The notes under the pieces: model-generated | Databases searched by the model: none | The model's input: only the letters and a program-made list of their open reading frames with translations | What the model was told of the DNA's origin: nothing | Origin: Pseudomonadota bacterium | GTDB lineage: Bacteria; Pseudomonadota; Gammaproteobacteria; JAKAQQ01 | DNA length: 7,670 bases | Assembly: GCA_021828425.1 (NCBI GenBank) | Contig: JAKARN010000065.1 | Span: 1 to 7,670 of the forward strand | Direction: 5' to 3' | Position numbers and translations under genes: made by a program | In this document: positions 1 to 5,508 of the stretch, in pieces | How positions within the stretch are numbered: the first letter of the stretch is position 1 | Layout of the letters: each line of letters starts with the position of its first letter

Positions 1-9
1 TTCCGATCT
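1..9. other. Probable Illumina adapter remnant at contig edge
   Basis: The window opens with TTCCGATCT, identical to the last nine bases of the standard Illumina adapter (which ends in CTCTTCCGATCT). Its position at base 1 makes a chance match unlikely, though nine bases can occur anywhere in a genome. If it is adapter, these bases are not part of the organism's DNA and the native sequence starts at about base 10. Confidence 0.55.
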
Positions 10-46
10 ATGCATGACCTTGGAATTTTACCAGAACCCCCGCGCC

Positions 47-73
47 GACCCGGGGATGGCGGCCCCCCGGGTC
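47..73. repeat. GC-rich stem-loop upstream of thiS
   Basis: A perfect 9-bp inverted repeat, GACCCGGGG (47-55) and CCCCGGGTC (65-73), encloses a 9-base loop. No run of T follows on either strand, so it is not a typical intrinsic terminator. It lies 56 bp before thiS and could be the end of an upstream transcript, a leader structure, or simply a by-product of high GC. No gene is supported in 10-129, although the thiS frame stays open through it. Confidence 0.4.
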
Positions 74-129
74 CGGAGAGGCGGTTTCTGGGATGGATTG
101 CCGCAACCGCGAGGGGTAGAATTGCAAGG

Positions 130-330
130 ATGCGCATTATCGTGAATGGCGAGCCTCGCGAGGTGAATGCAGCTCTCACGGTTGCAGGCCTCATCGACGT
201 TTTGGCCCTCGGTCCGGGCAAGCGGGCCATCGAATGCAACGGTCGGGTCATCCCGAAGAGCGAGTATCCGGAACACCAGCTGGGCGAGGGGGATGTCGTC
301 GAGGTCATCCAGGCCGTGGGTGGCGGCTAG
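130..330 (+). CDS. thiS: Sulfur carrier protein ThiS
   Basis: ThiS is the small ubiquitin-fold protein that carries sulfur as a C-terminal thiocarboxylate and hands it to ThiG for building the thiazole ring of thiamine. The 66-residue product has the usual length, starts with the typical MRIIVNGE strand, contains the central CNGRVIP segment (36-42), and ends in GGG. The terminal Gly-Gly is what ThiF adenylates and thiolates. The frame is open further upstream to base 10, but the ATG at 130 gives the family's normal N-terminus; a GAGGGG stretch at 111-116 and AAGG just before the ATG are the only ribosome-binding candidates. thiG follows after 4 bp, so the two are surely co-transcribed. No thiamine riboswitch was recognised upstream, though only about 120 bp are visible. 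Confidence 0.95.
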   Translation: MRIIVNGEPREVNAALTVAGLIDVLALGPGKRAIECNGRVIPKSEYPEHQLGEGDVVEVIQAVGGG

Positions 331-334
331 GCGC

Positions 335-1138
335 ATGGGGACGCTGGCCACCCGGGACGGGGACGACGACTGGCTGCTGGCCGGCCGCCGCTTCCACTCG
401 CGTCTTTTGGTCGGGACCGGCAAGTACCGGGATCTGGAACAGACGCGGGACGCGGTCGAGGCGAGCGGGGCCGAGATCGTGACGGTGGCCATCCGCCGCA
501 CCAATATTGGCCAGGACCGGGAGCGCCCCAACCTCCTGGATTTTCTGTCACCCGATCGTTACACGATCCTGCCGAATACGGCCGGTTGCCGGACGGCCGA
601 GGAAGCCATCCGGGTTGCCCGCCAGGCCCGCGCCCTGCTTGATGGCGCCCCGCTCGTCAAGCTTGAAGTGGTGGGTGATGACCTGTCCCTCTATCCGGAT
701 GGACTCGAGACCCTGCGGGCGACCGAACGGCTGGTCGCGGAAGGATTCTGGGTTTTGGTCTATACCACGGACGATCCGGTTCTGGCCCAACGGCTGGCCG
801 AGGCCGGTGCCCACGCGGTCATGCCGCTTGCGGCCCCGATCGGATCCGGACTGGGTATCCTGAACCCCCATAACATCCGGTTGATCGTGGAACGTTGCCG
901 GGTGCCAGTCCTGGTCGATGCGGGGGTGGGAACGGCTTCCGACGCCGCCATCGCGATGGAACTCGGATGTGAAGCCGTGCTCATGAACACGGCGATCGCC
1001 TCTGCACGTGATCCGGTGCTCATGGCCCAAGCCATGCGCGATGCGGTGATCGCCGGCCGGCGGGCCTACCGTGCCGGTCGGATGGCACCGAAGAGCCATG
1101 CCTCGGCCTCCTCTCCCCGGCGCGACACGGCGGCCTGA
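335..1138 (+). CDS. thiG: Thiazole synthase ThiG
   Basis: ThiG is a TIM-barrel enzyme that condenses 1-deoxy-D-xylulose 5-phosphate, dehydroglycine and the sulfur from ThiS thiocarboxylate into the thiazole phosphate precursor of thiamine. The 267-residue product has a normal length and all main motifs: [10 protein letters not shown] (22-31), VTVAIRRTN (49-57), [14 protein letters not shown] (78-91), and [10 protein letters not shown]. Lys109 matches the Schiff-base lysine, with Glu111 two residues on and Asp195 (VDAGVG); the spacing equals that of K96, E98 and D182 in Bacillus subtilis. The GSG (170-172) phosphate-binding stretch is present. The ATG at 335 lies 4 bp after the thiS stop and leaves a short N-terminal lead before the conserved part; the G-rich end of thiS (GTGGGTGGCGG) is the likely ribosome-binding area. 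A short Ser/Ala/Arg-rich tail after about residue 252 is poorly conserved and overlaps the trmB start. Confidence 0.96.
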   Translation: MGTLATRDGDDDWLLAGRRFHSRLLVGTGKYRDLEQTRDAVEASGAEIVTVAIRRTNIGQDRERPNLLDFLSPDRYTILPNTAGCRTAEEAIRVARQARALLDGAPLVKLEVVGDDLSLYPDGLETLRATERLVAEGFWVLVYTTDDPVLAQRLAEAGAHAVMPLAAPIGSGLGILNPHNIRLIVERCRVPVLVDAGVGTASDAAIAMELGCEAVLMNTAIASARDPVLMAQAMRDAVIAGRRAYRAGRMAPKSHASASSPRRDTAA

Positions 1139-1847
1139 GCCCGGATCCGGACTCAGGCCGGTCCGGAGCTATGTTCGGCGCGAGGGACGTCTCACCCCTG
1201 CCCAGCGCCAGGCTTTGGCCTCATGCTGGCCCCGTTACGGTCTCGATGCACACACCCCATTTGACGCCCAGGCCATTTTCGGCCGTCGGGCTCCCCTGAC
1301 GCTCGAAGTCGGTTTTGGGGATGGGGTCAATCTCGAAACCCTGGCCCGCCGTTTCCCCGGCGAGGATTTTATTGGAGTAGATGTCTACCGCCCCGGCCTG
1401 GGTGCCCTGCTCATGCGGCTCATGTCGGCCCCGCTCACGAATCTCCGCCTGTATGCGGCCGATGTCCTGGAGGTCTTGGAGAAGTCCCTGCCGGAGACCT
1501 GCTTGGACCGGGTGCTGATCTTTTTCCCGGATCCCTGGCCCAAGCGGCGCCATCACAAAAGGCGCCTCGTGGCTCCGCCCCTTCTGGACCACCTGGCCCG
1601 GGTGCTATGGGATGGAGGGCAGATCTGGCTCGCCACTGACGATGCGGACTATGCGGCGGCCATGACAGCCTGTTTTGCCGCTGATTCCCGGTTCTGCCAA
1701 CCCGCGGCATGCCGGAACGATCCGGCCGCCCTTCGGGTGCCCACCCGCTTCGAACGACGTGCCCGGCAGCAGGGCGCGGATATCCATGATCTCCGGGTGA
1801 CGCGCATCCGGTCACCGGCTTTTGGATCAGGCGCGGACGAGGGGTAG
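1098..1847 (+). CDS. trmB: tRNA (guanine-N7-)-methyltransferase TrmB
   Basis: TrmB transfers a methyl group from S-adenosylmethionine to N7 of G46 in the variable loop of many tRNAs. The 249-residue product closely follows the family: [14 protein letters not shown] (23-36), the SAM-binding LEVGFGDG (69-76), GVDVYRPG (93-100), the signature [15 protein letters not shown] (142-156), TDDADYA (180-186), and the C-terminal PTRFERRA (215-222). The ATG at 1098 overlaps the end of thiG by 41 bp and gives a lead the same length as in E. coli TrmB before the RSF/RSY motif. A GTG at 1071 would add nine residues and is the main alternative; neither has a well-spaced Shine-Dalgarno, so translation is probably coupled to thiG. 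The last 21 bp overlap the convergent polymerase gene on the other strand. Function is secure; only the start is in doubt. Confidence 0.94.
   Translation: MPRPPLPGATRRPEPGSGLRPVRSYVRREGRLTPAQRQALASCWPRYGLDAHTPFDAQAIFGRRAPLTLEVGFGDGVNLETLARRFPGEDFIGVDVYRPGLGALLMRLMSAPLTNLRLYAADVLEVLEKSLPETCLDRVLIFFPDPWPKRRHHKRRLVAPPLLDHLARVLWDGGQIWLATDDADYAAAMTACFAADSRFCQPAACRNDPAALRVPTRFERRARQQGADIHDLRVTRIRSPAFGSGADEG
1146..1167. repeat. Inverted repeat in 5' part of trmB
   Basis: TCCGGAC (1146-1152) and GTCCGGA (1161-1167) form a perfect 7-bp stem with an 8-base loop, beginning 7 bp after the thiG stop and inside the poorly conserved N-terminal lead of trmB. There is no T-run. It could influence expression of trmB relative to thiSG, or be chance in GC-rich DNA. 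Confidence 0.25.
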
Positions 1848-3128
1848 GTGATGCCAGTCGGTGGTATAGGCGGGTGAGCGGAAGTCCCGTTTGGGATTCC
1901 AGGCCGGGGAATGGGCGAGGCCGCTCGCCCCGTAGCCCAGGCCGTGTGGACCGAAGCGCCGGTGGATCTCGTCAATGAGACGGGAGAGACGATCCTCGCG
2001 GCCGGTAGCGTTTGGGCGATCGAACAGGTTGCCGCTGCCGGCACCCTCCGGTACGAGATCGCCCAGGTAGACACCGGATTTGGTGTAGGGGAGTCCGGGT
2101 TCGTGGAGGGATGCCAGCAGGGCCAGCGCTGCGGCGATCAGGGATCGGGAGTCGGAAGTCGGACGGGGGAGTCCCTGGAGACGCCATCGCGTGATGGGGC
2201 GGGGCCGGCCCCGTTGCCGGCTTTCCAGCCAGATGCCGGCCGTGAGAGCGGAGGCCCCCTCGCCACGGAGCTTGTCTGCGGCCCGGCTCATGTAGACGCA
2301 CAGGCTGTCGGCCAAAAGGGCGGGATCCGTCACCGGGCCACCGAAGGAGCGGCTCGAAAGAATGCTTTGGCGTGCCGTGGGTGAGGGATGGGAGCTGCCG
2401 AAAATGGGCGTGCCACGCAGTTCATGGACGGTTTGTGCGAGGGGTCGGTCAAAGCGGTCGGCGATCCGGCCGGGGTTGCAGCGGACGAGATCGGCCGCAT
2501 TCAGGATGCCGTCCTGGCCCAGCTGGTGGGCACGGTTCGGGCCGATTCCCCAGAGTGCGGAGAGGGGTGTCCGACGGAGGATCTCCGCCTGTTCATCCGG
2601 CGACAGCTCGGGCCATGCCAGTACCGCTCCGGGTCGGGTCTTGGCCCAGTGGGTGGCCAGTTTGGCCAGGGTCCGGGTTGTGGCCAAACCGATCTTGACG
2701 GGTAGACCGGTCCACCGCTCGAGGTCGGCGCGCATGGCCTCTCCGGTGCGGGCCGCGGAGCGGCCGGCCGGGAACGGGTGCCAGCTGAGGAAGCATTCGT
2801 CGATCGAGTAGATCTCCTGCTCGTCGGCAAAGCCTGAAGCCAGGCGCATGATGCGCCGGCTCATGTCACCGTAGAGCTCGTAGTTGCTGCTCAGCGCGAT
2901 GGTTCCCGAGCGGCGGGCCAATGTGCGCCAGCGGAACCATGGGGCGCCCATGGGGAAACCCAGTGCCTTGGCCTCATCCGAACGCGCCACGATGCATCCG
3001 TCGTTGTTGGAAAGAACCACGACCGACCGTTCGGCGAGTGACGGATCAAACAGACGCTCACAGGAAACGTAAAAATTGTTGACGTCGATCAAGGCGGTCA
3101 GGGGAAGGCTAGAGACGGTGAAGGACAC
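1827..3128 (-). CDS. umuC: Y-family translesion DNA polymerase UmuC (Pol V catalytic subunit)
   Basis: UmuC is the catalytic subunit of DNA polymerase V, which copies past damaged bases with low fidelity together with processed UmuD. The 433-residue product aligns throughout with E. coli UmuC (422 aa). Asp15 (LIDVNNFY) and Asp110-Glu111 (YSIDE) match the metal-binding D6, D101 and E102. [14 protein letters not shown] (36-49), [11 protein letters not shown] (80-90), [11 protein letters not shown] and LWGIGP are further family stretches. GNLF (366-369) sits where UmuC has its beta-clamp motif QLNLF, and the C-terminal DUF4113-type region ends with SPAYTTDW. The chosen start is the GTG at 3128, because GGGGAG lies 9 bp before it; a TTG at 3092 would give a more usual N-terminus but has no visible ribosome-binding site. 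The gene overlaps umuD by 20 bp, implying coupled translation, and its 3' end overlaps convergent trmB. All catalytic residues are present. Confidence 0.93.
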   Translation of the reverse strand: MSFTVSSLPLTALIDVNNFYVSCERLFDPSLAERSVVVLSNNDGCIVARSDEAKALGFPMGAPWFRWRTLARRSGTIALSSNYELYGDMSRRIMRLASGFADEQEIYSIDECFLSWHPFPAGRSAARTGEAMRADLERWTGLPVKIGLATTRTLAKLATHWAKTRPGAVLAWPELSPDEQAEILRRTPLSALWGIGPNRAHQLGQDGILNAADLVRCNPGRIADRFDRPLAQTVHELRGTPIFGSSHPSPTARQSILSSRSFGGPVTDPALLADSLCVYMSRAADKLRGEGASALTAGIWLESRQRGRPRPITRWRLQGLPRPTSDSRSLIAAALALLASLHEPGLPYTKSGVYLGDLVPEGAGSGNLFDRPNATGREDRLSRLIDEIHRRFGPHGLGYGASGLAHSPAWNPKRDFRSPAYTTDWHHLPLVRA

Positions 3129-3690
3129 GGATGGCCACTCCCCAGAAGTGCCAGTCTTCACCTTCACGCCAGACGACCGGCGGATAGTCCGGATTTTCGG
3201 AAACCAGGGTGATCTGGTCGTCGGAAAGCCGGAGGCGCTTGATCGACAATTCTCCGTTACGGGCGACGACCACGACCGCCCCATCGCGCGGTTCGATCGC
3301 CCGGTCGACCAGTACCTCGTCCCCGTCATGGATGCCTGCCCCGATCATCGACCAGCCGGTGACCCGGACAAGGAAAGTCTGGGCCTCATGTCCGGCCACG
3401 ATGAGGTGTTCGTTGAGATCGATGCCTGCTTCGAAGAAATCATCGGCCGGGGAGGGGAAACCCGCCGGTACCCGGACTGTCGGACGGAGGAGGGTGCGCC
3501 GTACGCCAGCGGGTTTCAGGGAAGCTACGGCCTGGGGTCGCCGGCCTGTCCGGTCGGTATGGGCCGCAAGCCAGGCTGCGAGGAGCGGTTCGAGACTCTG
3601 CGGAATGCGCCACGGACGGGTGGGTTCGCCATAGCGTCCGCTGCCCGGCTTGCGGCCGGCACCGCTTCTCCGGCCACCACGGGGAGACAT
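3109..3690 (-). CDS. umuD: UmuD/LexA-family self-cleaving protein with basic N-terminal extension
   Basis: UmuD-type proteins are S24 serine peptidases that cut themselves when stimulated by RecA filaments; the processed form joins UmuC to make Pol V. The C-terminal part matches Umu[13 protein letters not shown] (76-87), IDLNEHLI (90-97), GWSM with Ser114, and IKRL with Lys151, the Ser-Lys dyad. Cleavage is expected between Ala76 and Gly77, where E. coli UmuD has Cys-Gly. The protein has 193 residues against 139 in E. coli, because of about 50 extra N-terminal residues. These start with a Gly/Arg-rich stretch ([17 protein letters not shown]), then [18 protein letters not shown], which looks like a strand plus helix and could bind DNA. 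Length and Ala-Gly site recall UmuDAb of Acinetobacter, which represses DNA-damage genes. The ATG at 3690 has AAAGGAG (3700-3706) 9 bp upstream. First gene of the umuDC operon. Family is certain; a repressor role is inference. Confidence 0.9.
   Translation of the reverse strand: MSPRGGRRSGAGRKPGSGRYGEPTRPWRIPQSLEPLLAAWLAAHTDRTGRRPQAVASLKPAGVRRTLLRPTVRVPAGFPSPADDFFEAGIDLNEHLIVAGHEAQTFLVRVTGWSMIGAGIHDGDEVLVDRAIEPRDGAVVVVARNGELSIKRLRLSDDQITLVSENPDYPPVVWREGEDWHFWGVAIRVLHRL
3138..3143 (-). promoter_or_regulatory. Shine-Dalgarno deciding the umuC start
   Basis: Read on the - strand this is GGGGAG, 9 bp before the GTG at 3128 and inside the end of umuD. It supports the GTG as initiation codon over the TTG at 3092 and over the upstream codons of the same open frame, which runs back to 3329 inside umuD. 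Confidence 0.6.
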
Positions 3691-3704
3691 CGATGAGATC
3701 TCCT

Positions 3705-3728
3705 TTTGCTTTATGAACTTTAATCAAA
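3705..3728. promoter_or_regulatory. Imperfect palindrome over umuDC start region (candidate operator)
   Basis: TTTG (3705-3708) and CAAA (3725-3728) bound a 24-bp stretch in which 16 positions are symmetric. It begins beside the Shine-Dalgarno, covers the expected transcription start and ends in the -10 box, a position where a bound repressor would block transcription. It does not match the classical gammaproteobacterial LexA box (CTGT-N8-ACAG). The binding protein is unknown; LexA or the UmuD-like protein itself are candidates. The high A/T content lowers the significance of the symmetry. Confidence 0.35.
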
Positions 3729-3754
3729 TATAGCATGTCGGCCCGGTCAGTCAA
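3727..3754 (-). promoter_or_regulatory. Sigma70-type promoter of umuDC
   Basis: On the - strand TTGACT (3754-3749) and TATATT (3732-3727) are separated by 16 bp. Each hexamer differs from consensus at one position. The probable transcription start lies near 3720, giving a leader of about 30 bases with a strong Shine-Dalgarno. An unrepressed promoter this good implies that a repressor normally holds the operon off. Confidence 0.7.
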
Positions 3755-3775
3755 GACCTTCCGGGCACGGGCCGA
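3738..3775. repeat. Inverted repeat spanning the umuDC -35 region
   Basis: TCGGCCCG (3738-3745) and CGGGCCGA (3768-3775) form a perfect 8-bp dyad around a 22-base centre that contains the -35 hexamer; a smaller CCCGG/CCGGG pair (3742-3746 and 3761-3765) lies within it. No T-run follows. It may be a binding site for a regulator or a cruciform-prone element between the two divergent operons. Confidence 0.3.
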
Positions 3776-3838
3776 AAAGCCGGTCATTCCGTCATGGGCG
3801 TGACCTGCAGCCGGTGGAGGTGATCGGGGCCGGCATAT

Positions 3839-3900
3839 CCGTCATGTTTTTGTCATTTTTGATTCATTTTCCTGTCACGAGTCATTCACGAAGGCGACAT
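3839..3900 (+). promoter_or_regulatory. Pho-box-like array, six 11-bp repeats
   Basis: Seven-base elements recur at exact 11-bp steps: CCGTCAT (3839), TTGTCAT (3850), GATTCAT (3861), CTGTCAC (3872), CATTCAC (3883) and a weak GCGACAT (3894), with 4-bp, mostly T-rich, spacers between the first units. This is the architecture of the PhoB box (CTGTCAT plus 4 bp, repeated), where each unit binds one winged-helix monomer; E. coli boxes usually have two to four units. The last unit ends 10 bp before TAGGAT at 3911, the same distance as from box to -10 in E. coli phoA. It therefore probably activates the operon starting at 3957. The strong units are the second and fourth. Confidence 0.72.
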
Positions 3901-3910
3901 GTTCGTTTTC

Positions 3911-3916
3911 TAGGAT
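3911..3916 (+). promoter_or_regulatory. Candidate -10 element of the regulator-tonB-receptor operon
   Basis: TAGGAT matches TATAAT at four of six positions and lies 10 bp after the last 7-bp unit of the Pho-box-like array, which would replace a -35 box. No good TTGACA lies 16-18 bp upstream, fitting an activator-dependent promoter. Transcription would start near 3923. Confidence 0.45.
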
Positions 3917-3956
3917 AGGCGCGTCGAAGTAGCGGGCGTGACCCGGAGGCAGGACC

Positions 3957-4664
3957 GTGGAGTGGAGACGGGTGATTCCAGCCGGCGCCAAGAGTCTCGT
4001 GATCGGGCCCGTGCACCAGCTCGATCCCGGTCTCAAGCGTCTGCTCGAGCGCGATTTCCTGTCACAGGCCATGCAAGTCGTGCCCGGTGGGCTGACCGAG
4101 GCGGAGATGGAGGAGGTCGACTGGCTGGTGGTGGCCGGTGCAGCCCTGACCGAAGCCGAACAGGAAGAACTGGCGCGTTGGCTGGGCCGTCATGCCTGGA
4201 GCGGTCTCATCATCCCGGAACGGTCACCGGTGCGGGGCATGGATGGGCACCCGGCCCATCTGGCCGGGCGACCGCGGGTTGCGGGTCGGGAGTCGGATAG
4301 GGGCGTGGACGAGCCATCCCCAGCCCGTCTCCAGGCCGGTCCCTTTGCCTTGGACGTGGGGAACCATACCGTGAGCATCGGTGGCGAAGAGATCCACCTG
4401 AGACCCATGGAATACCTTCTCATGGCCCACTTCCTCGAATATCCGAACCGTCTTCATCACCGCGAGGAACTCGTCGAAGTGCTCTGGGGCGGTCGTTCGC
4501 AGGTCGATCTCCGCACGGTCGATGCCCATGTCGCGCGCCTGCGCAAGGCGCTACTGGCCCGCGGGCAGGGCCAGGTGATTGAAACCGTTTTCCGGTTTGG
4601 TTACCGGTTCCGGCCCGAACGGGCGCAGCCGCCGAAACCATCCCAATCCCTTCCTGATGCGTGA
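3957..4664 (+). CDS. PhoB-like winged-helix regulator with degenerate receiver
   Basis: The 235-residue product ends in a clear OmpR/PhoB-type DNA-binding domain (about 124-220). Its best visible resemblance is to PhoB: the helix VDLRTVDAHVARLRKAL (183-199) keeps Arg186, Thr187, His191, Arg194 and Arg196, corresponding to PhoB R193, T194, H198, R201 and R203, while PhoB R200 is Ala. The wing ends FGYRF. The N-terminal part (about 11-88) has receiver-like alternation but is short and lacks the acidic pair and the phosphoacceptor Asp; where 'DLVLLD' is expected it reads VDWLVVAGA. Residues 90-123 are a Gly/Arg/Pro-rich linker. It is therefore unlikely to be phosphorylated by a histidine kinase. 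The GTG at 3957 has GGAGG 7 bp upstream. It follows the Pho-box-like array and precedes tonB by 14 bp, so it likely regulates this operon. The family is clear; targets and signal are inferred. Confidence 0.85.
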   Translation: MEWRRVIPAGAKSLVIGPVHQLDPGLKRLLERDFLSQAMQVVPGGLTEAEMEEVDWLVVAGAALTEAEQEELARWLGRHAWSGLIIPERSPVRGMDGHPAHLAGRPRVAGRESDRGVDEPSPARLQAGPFALDVGNHTVSIGGEEIHLRPMEYLLMAHFLEYPNRLHHREELVEVLWGGRSQVDLRTVDAHVARLRKALLARGQGQVIETVFRFGYRFRPERAQPPKPSQSLPDA

Positions 4665-4678
4665 ACCGGAGTATTGCC

Positions 4679-5425
4679 ATGAATGCCGTTGTAGAAGTTC
4701 TTGACCTAGGCCCGGAGTCCCTGAAAAGACCCGGGCATCCGGAGTCCTCGGTTCCGGCCCGGCCACGCCTGGCCCCCGCGGAAACCGCTTTTGCGATGGA
4801 TGGGCTCCGGCCGCCCTTCTGGCGCTCGGCCGGCATGGCGATCGCCGTCGAGCTCCTGCTCATGGCCGGACTCGGACTGTGGGTGATGACGGGGCAGCTG
4901 TCCCAGACCACGGCTCCGCCCCCCGTGACCTCGGTCAAGCTGGTCGCCCCGCCGCGGACACCCCCGAAGCCGGTGGTGCAGCCCCCGCCTCCTGTCCATC
5001 CGACCTCGGATCTGACCCCGGTTCTGCCCCATCTCGTGCCGCTCACCCCGGTGGCGGGTGGCCTGCCGGTCCCGCGTGCCCTCTTCCTGCCCCACCCGTC
5101 CGCCAGTCATCCGCCGGCCGCTCAGGGTGCCATCAATCCCTTGGCCCTCTACACCGCTATCCTGCGCCAGCAGGTTCGTGCGGCCCTCGTCGTGCCGTCC
5201 ATCGCGCGGGAGATGGGACTCCGGGGTCGGACTCTGGTTGAGTTCCGCCTGCGGCCAGATGGCCAGATGCTGTGGGCACGGGTGGTGCGGTCGAGCGGCT
5301 CGGGCATCTTGGACCATGCCGCCCTGAAGGCGGTCCGGGGTGCCGACTTTCCGCCGTTCGAGCCGCGGATGACCCGTGTCAACACGACCTTCGCGCTGTG
5401 GGTCCATCTCAACGTATCGGCCTAA
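4679..5425 (+). CDS. tonB: TonB-family energy transducer
   Basis: TonB proteins span the periplasm and pass energy from the inner-membrane proton gradient to outer-membrane receptors. The 248-residue product has a cytoplasmic lead of about 50 residues, a single membrane helix (about 52-70), a proline-rich periplasmic stretch (79-147, e.g. APPRTPPKPVVQPPPP), and a C-terminal TonB domain (about 157-246) with LVEFRLRPDGQM, the helix DHAALKAV and FPPFEP. The lead before the membrane helix is longer than in E. coli TonB (about 12 residues), and the YP motif at the start of the domain is replaced by VP. The ATG at 4679 has CCGGAG 7 bp upstream; a GTG at 4661, overlapping the stop of the regulator, would add six residues. 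No exbB or exbD is in view, so it must use partners encoded elsewhere. Its position before the receptor suggests it serves that receptor. Confidence 0.88.
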   Translation: MNAVVEVLDLGPESLKRPGHPESSVPARPRLAPAETAFAMDGLRPPFWRSAGMAIAVELLLMAGLGLWVMTGQLSQTTAPPPVTSVKLVAPPRTPPKPVVQPPPPVHPTSDLTPVLPHLVPLTPVAGGLPVPRALFLPHPSASHPPAAQGAINPLALYTAILRQQVRAALVVPSIAREMGLRGRTLVEFRLRPDGQMLWARVVRSSGSGILDHAALKAVRGADFPPFEPRMTRVNTTFALWVHLNVSA

Positions 5426-5437
5426 ATGCATCGGTCC

Positions 5438-5462
5438 GGGGATCCTCCCAAGGGGGATCCCC
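5438..5462. other. Strong stem-loop between tonB and the receptor gene
   Basis: Bases 5438-5448 pair with 5452-5462 in an 11-bp stem (one G-U pair) around a 3-base loop, starting 13 bp after the tonB stop. No U-tract follows, so it is not a canonical terminator. It could stabilise the tonB messenger, attenuate read-through, or set different levels of TonB and receptor. The rest of the 83-bp gap holds no convincing promoter. Confidence 0.55.
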
Positions 5463-5508
5463 CGTGACTGGCGTCTATTCATAAAACCTAACCTGGGGAA
5501 TCATCATC

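Noticed and set aside
10..129. Upstream extension of thiS to the ATG at 10
   Set aside because: The extra 40 residues are Pro/Gly/Arg-rich and absent from ThiS proteins, which begin at the MRIIVNGE strand.
10..129. Thiamine pyrophosphate riboswitch before thiS
   Set aside because: No CUGAGA core or paired helices typical of the THI element were seen; only a simple GC stem-loop is present.
547..553. Isolated CTGTCAC inside thiG, and another at about 4059 inside the regulator gene
   Set aside because: Single heptamers in coding sequence with no second copy at 11 bp; expected by chance.
548..1099. Reverse-strand open frame opposite thiG (183 codons)
   Set aside because: thiG is unambiguous here, and the antisense product has no recognisable family feature.
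3076..3696. Forward open frame opposite umuD (206 codons)
   Set aside because: The reverse strand carries UmuD with its catalytic Ser-Lys pair and a proper promoter and ribosome-binding site; the forward frame has neither.
3782..3805. GGTCA/TGACC dyad with extra GTCAT copies near the Pho-box-like array
   Set aside because: Only 5 bp of symmetry and 8-bp rather than 11-bp spacing of the GTCAT copies; they do not fall in the register of the array.
4706..5482. Reverse-strand open frame opposite tonB (258 codons)
   Set aside because: The forward strand encodes a convincing TonB protein with membrane helix and Pro-rich region. The reverse product is Arg/Gly/His-rich with no motif.
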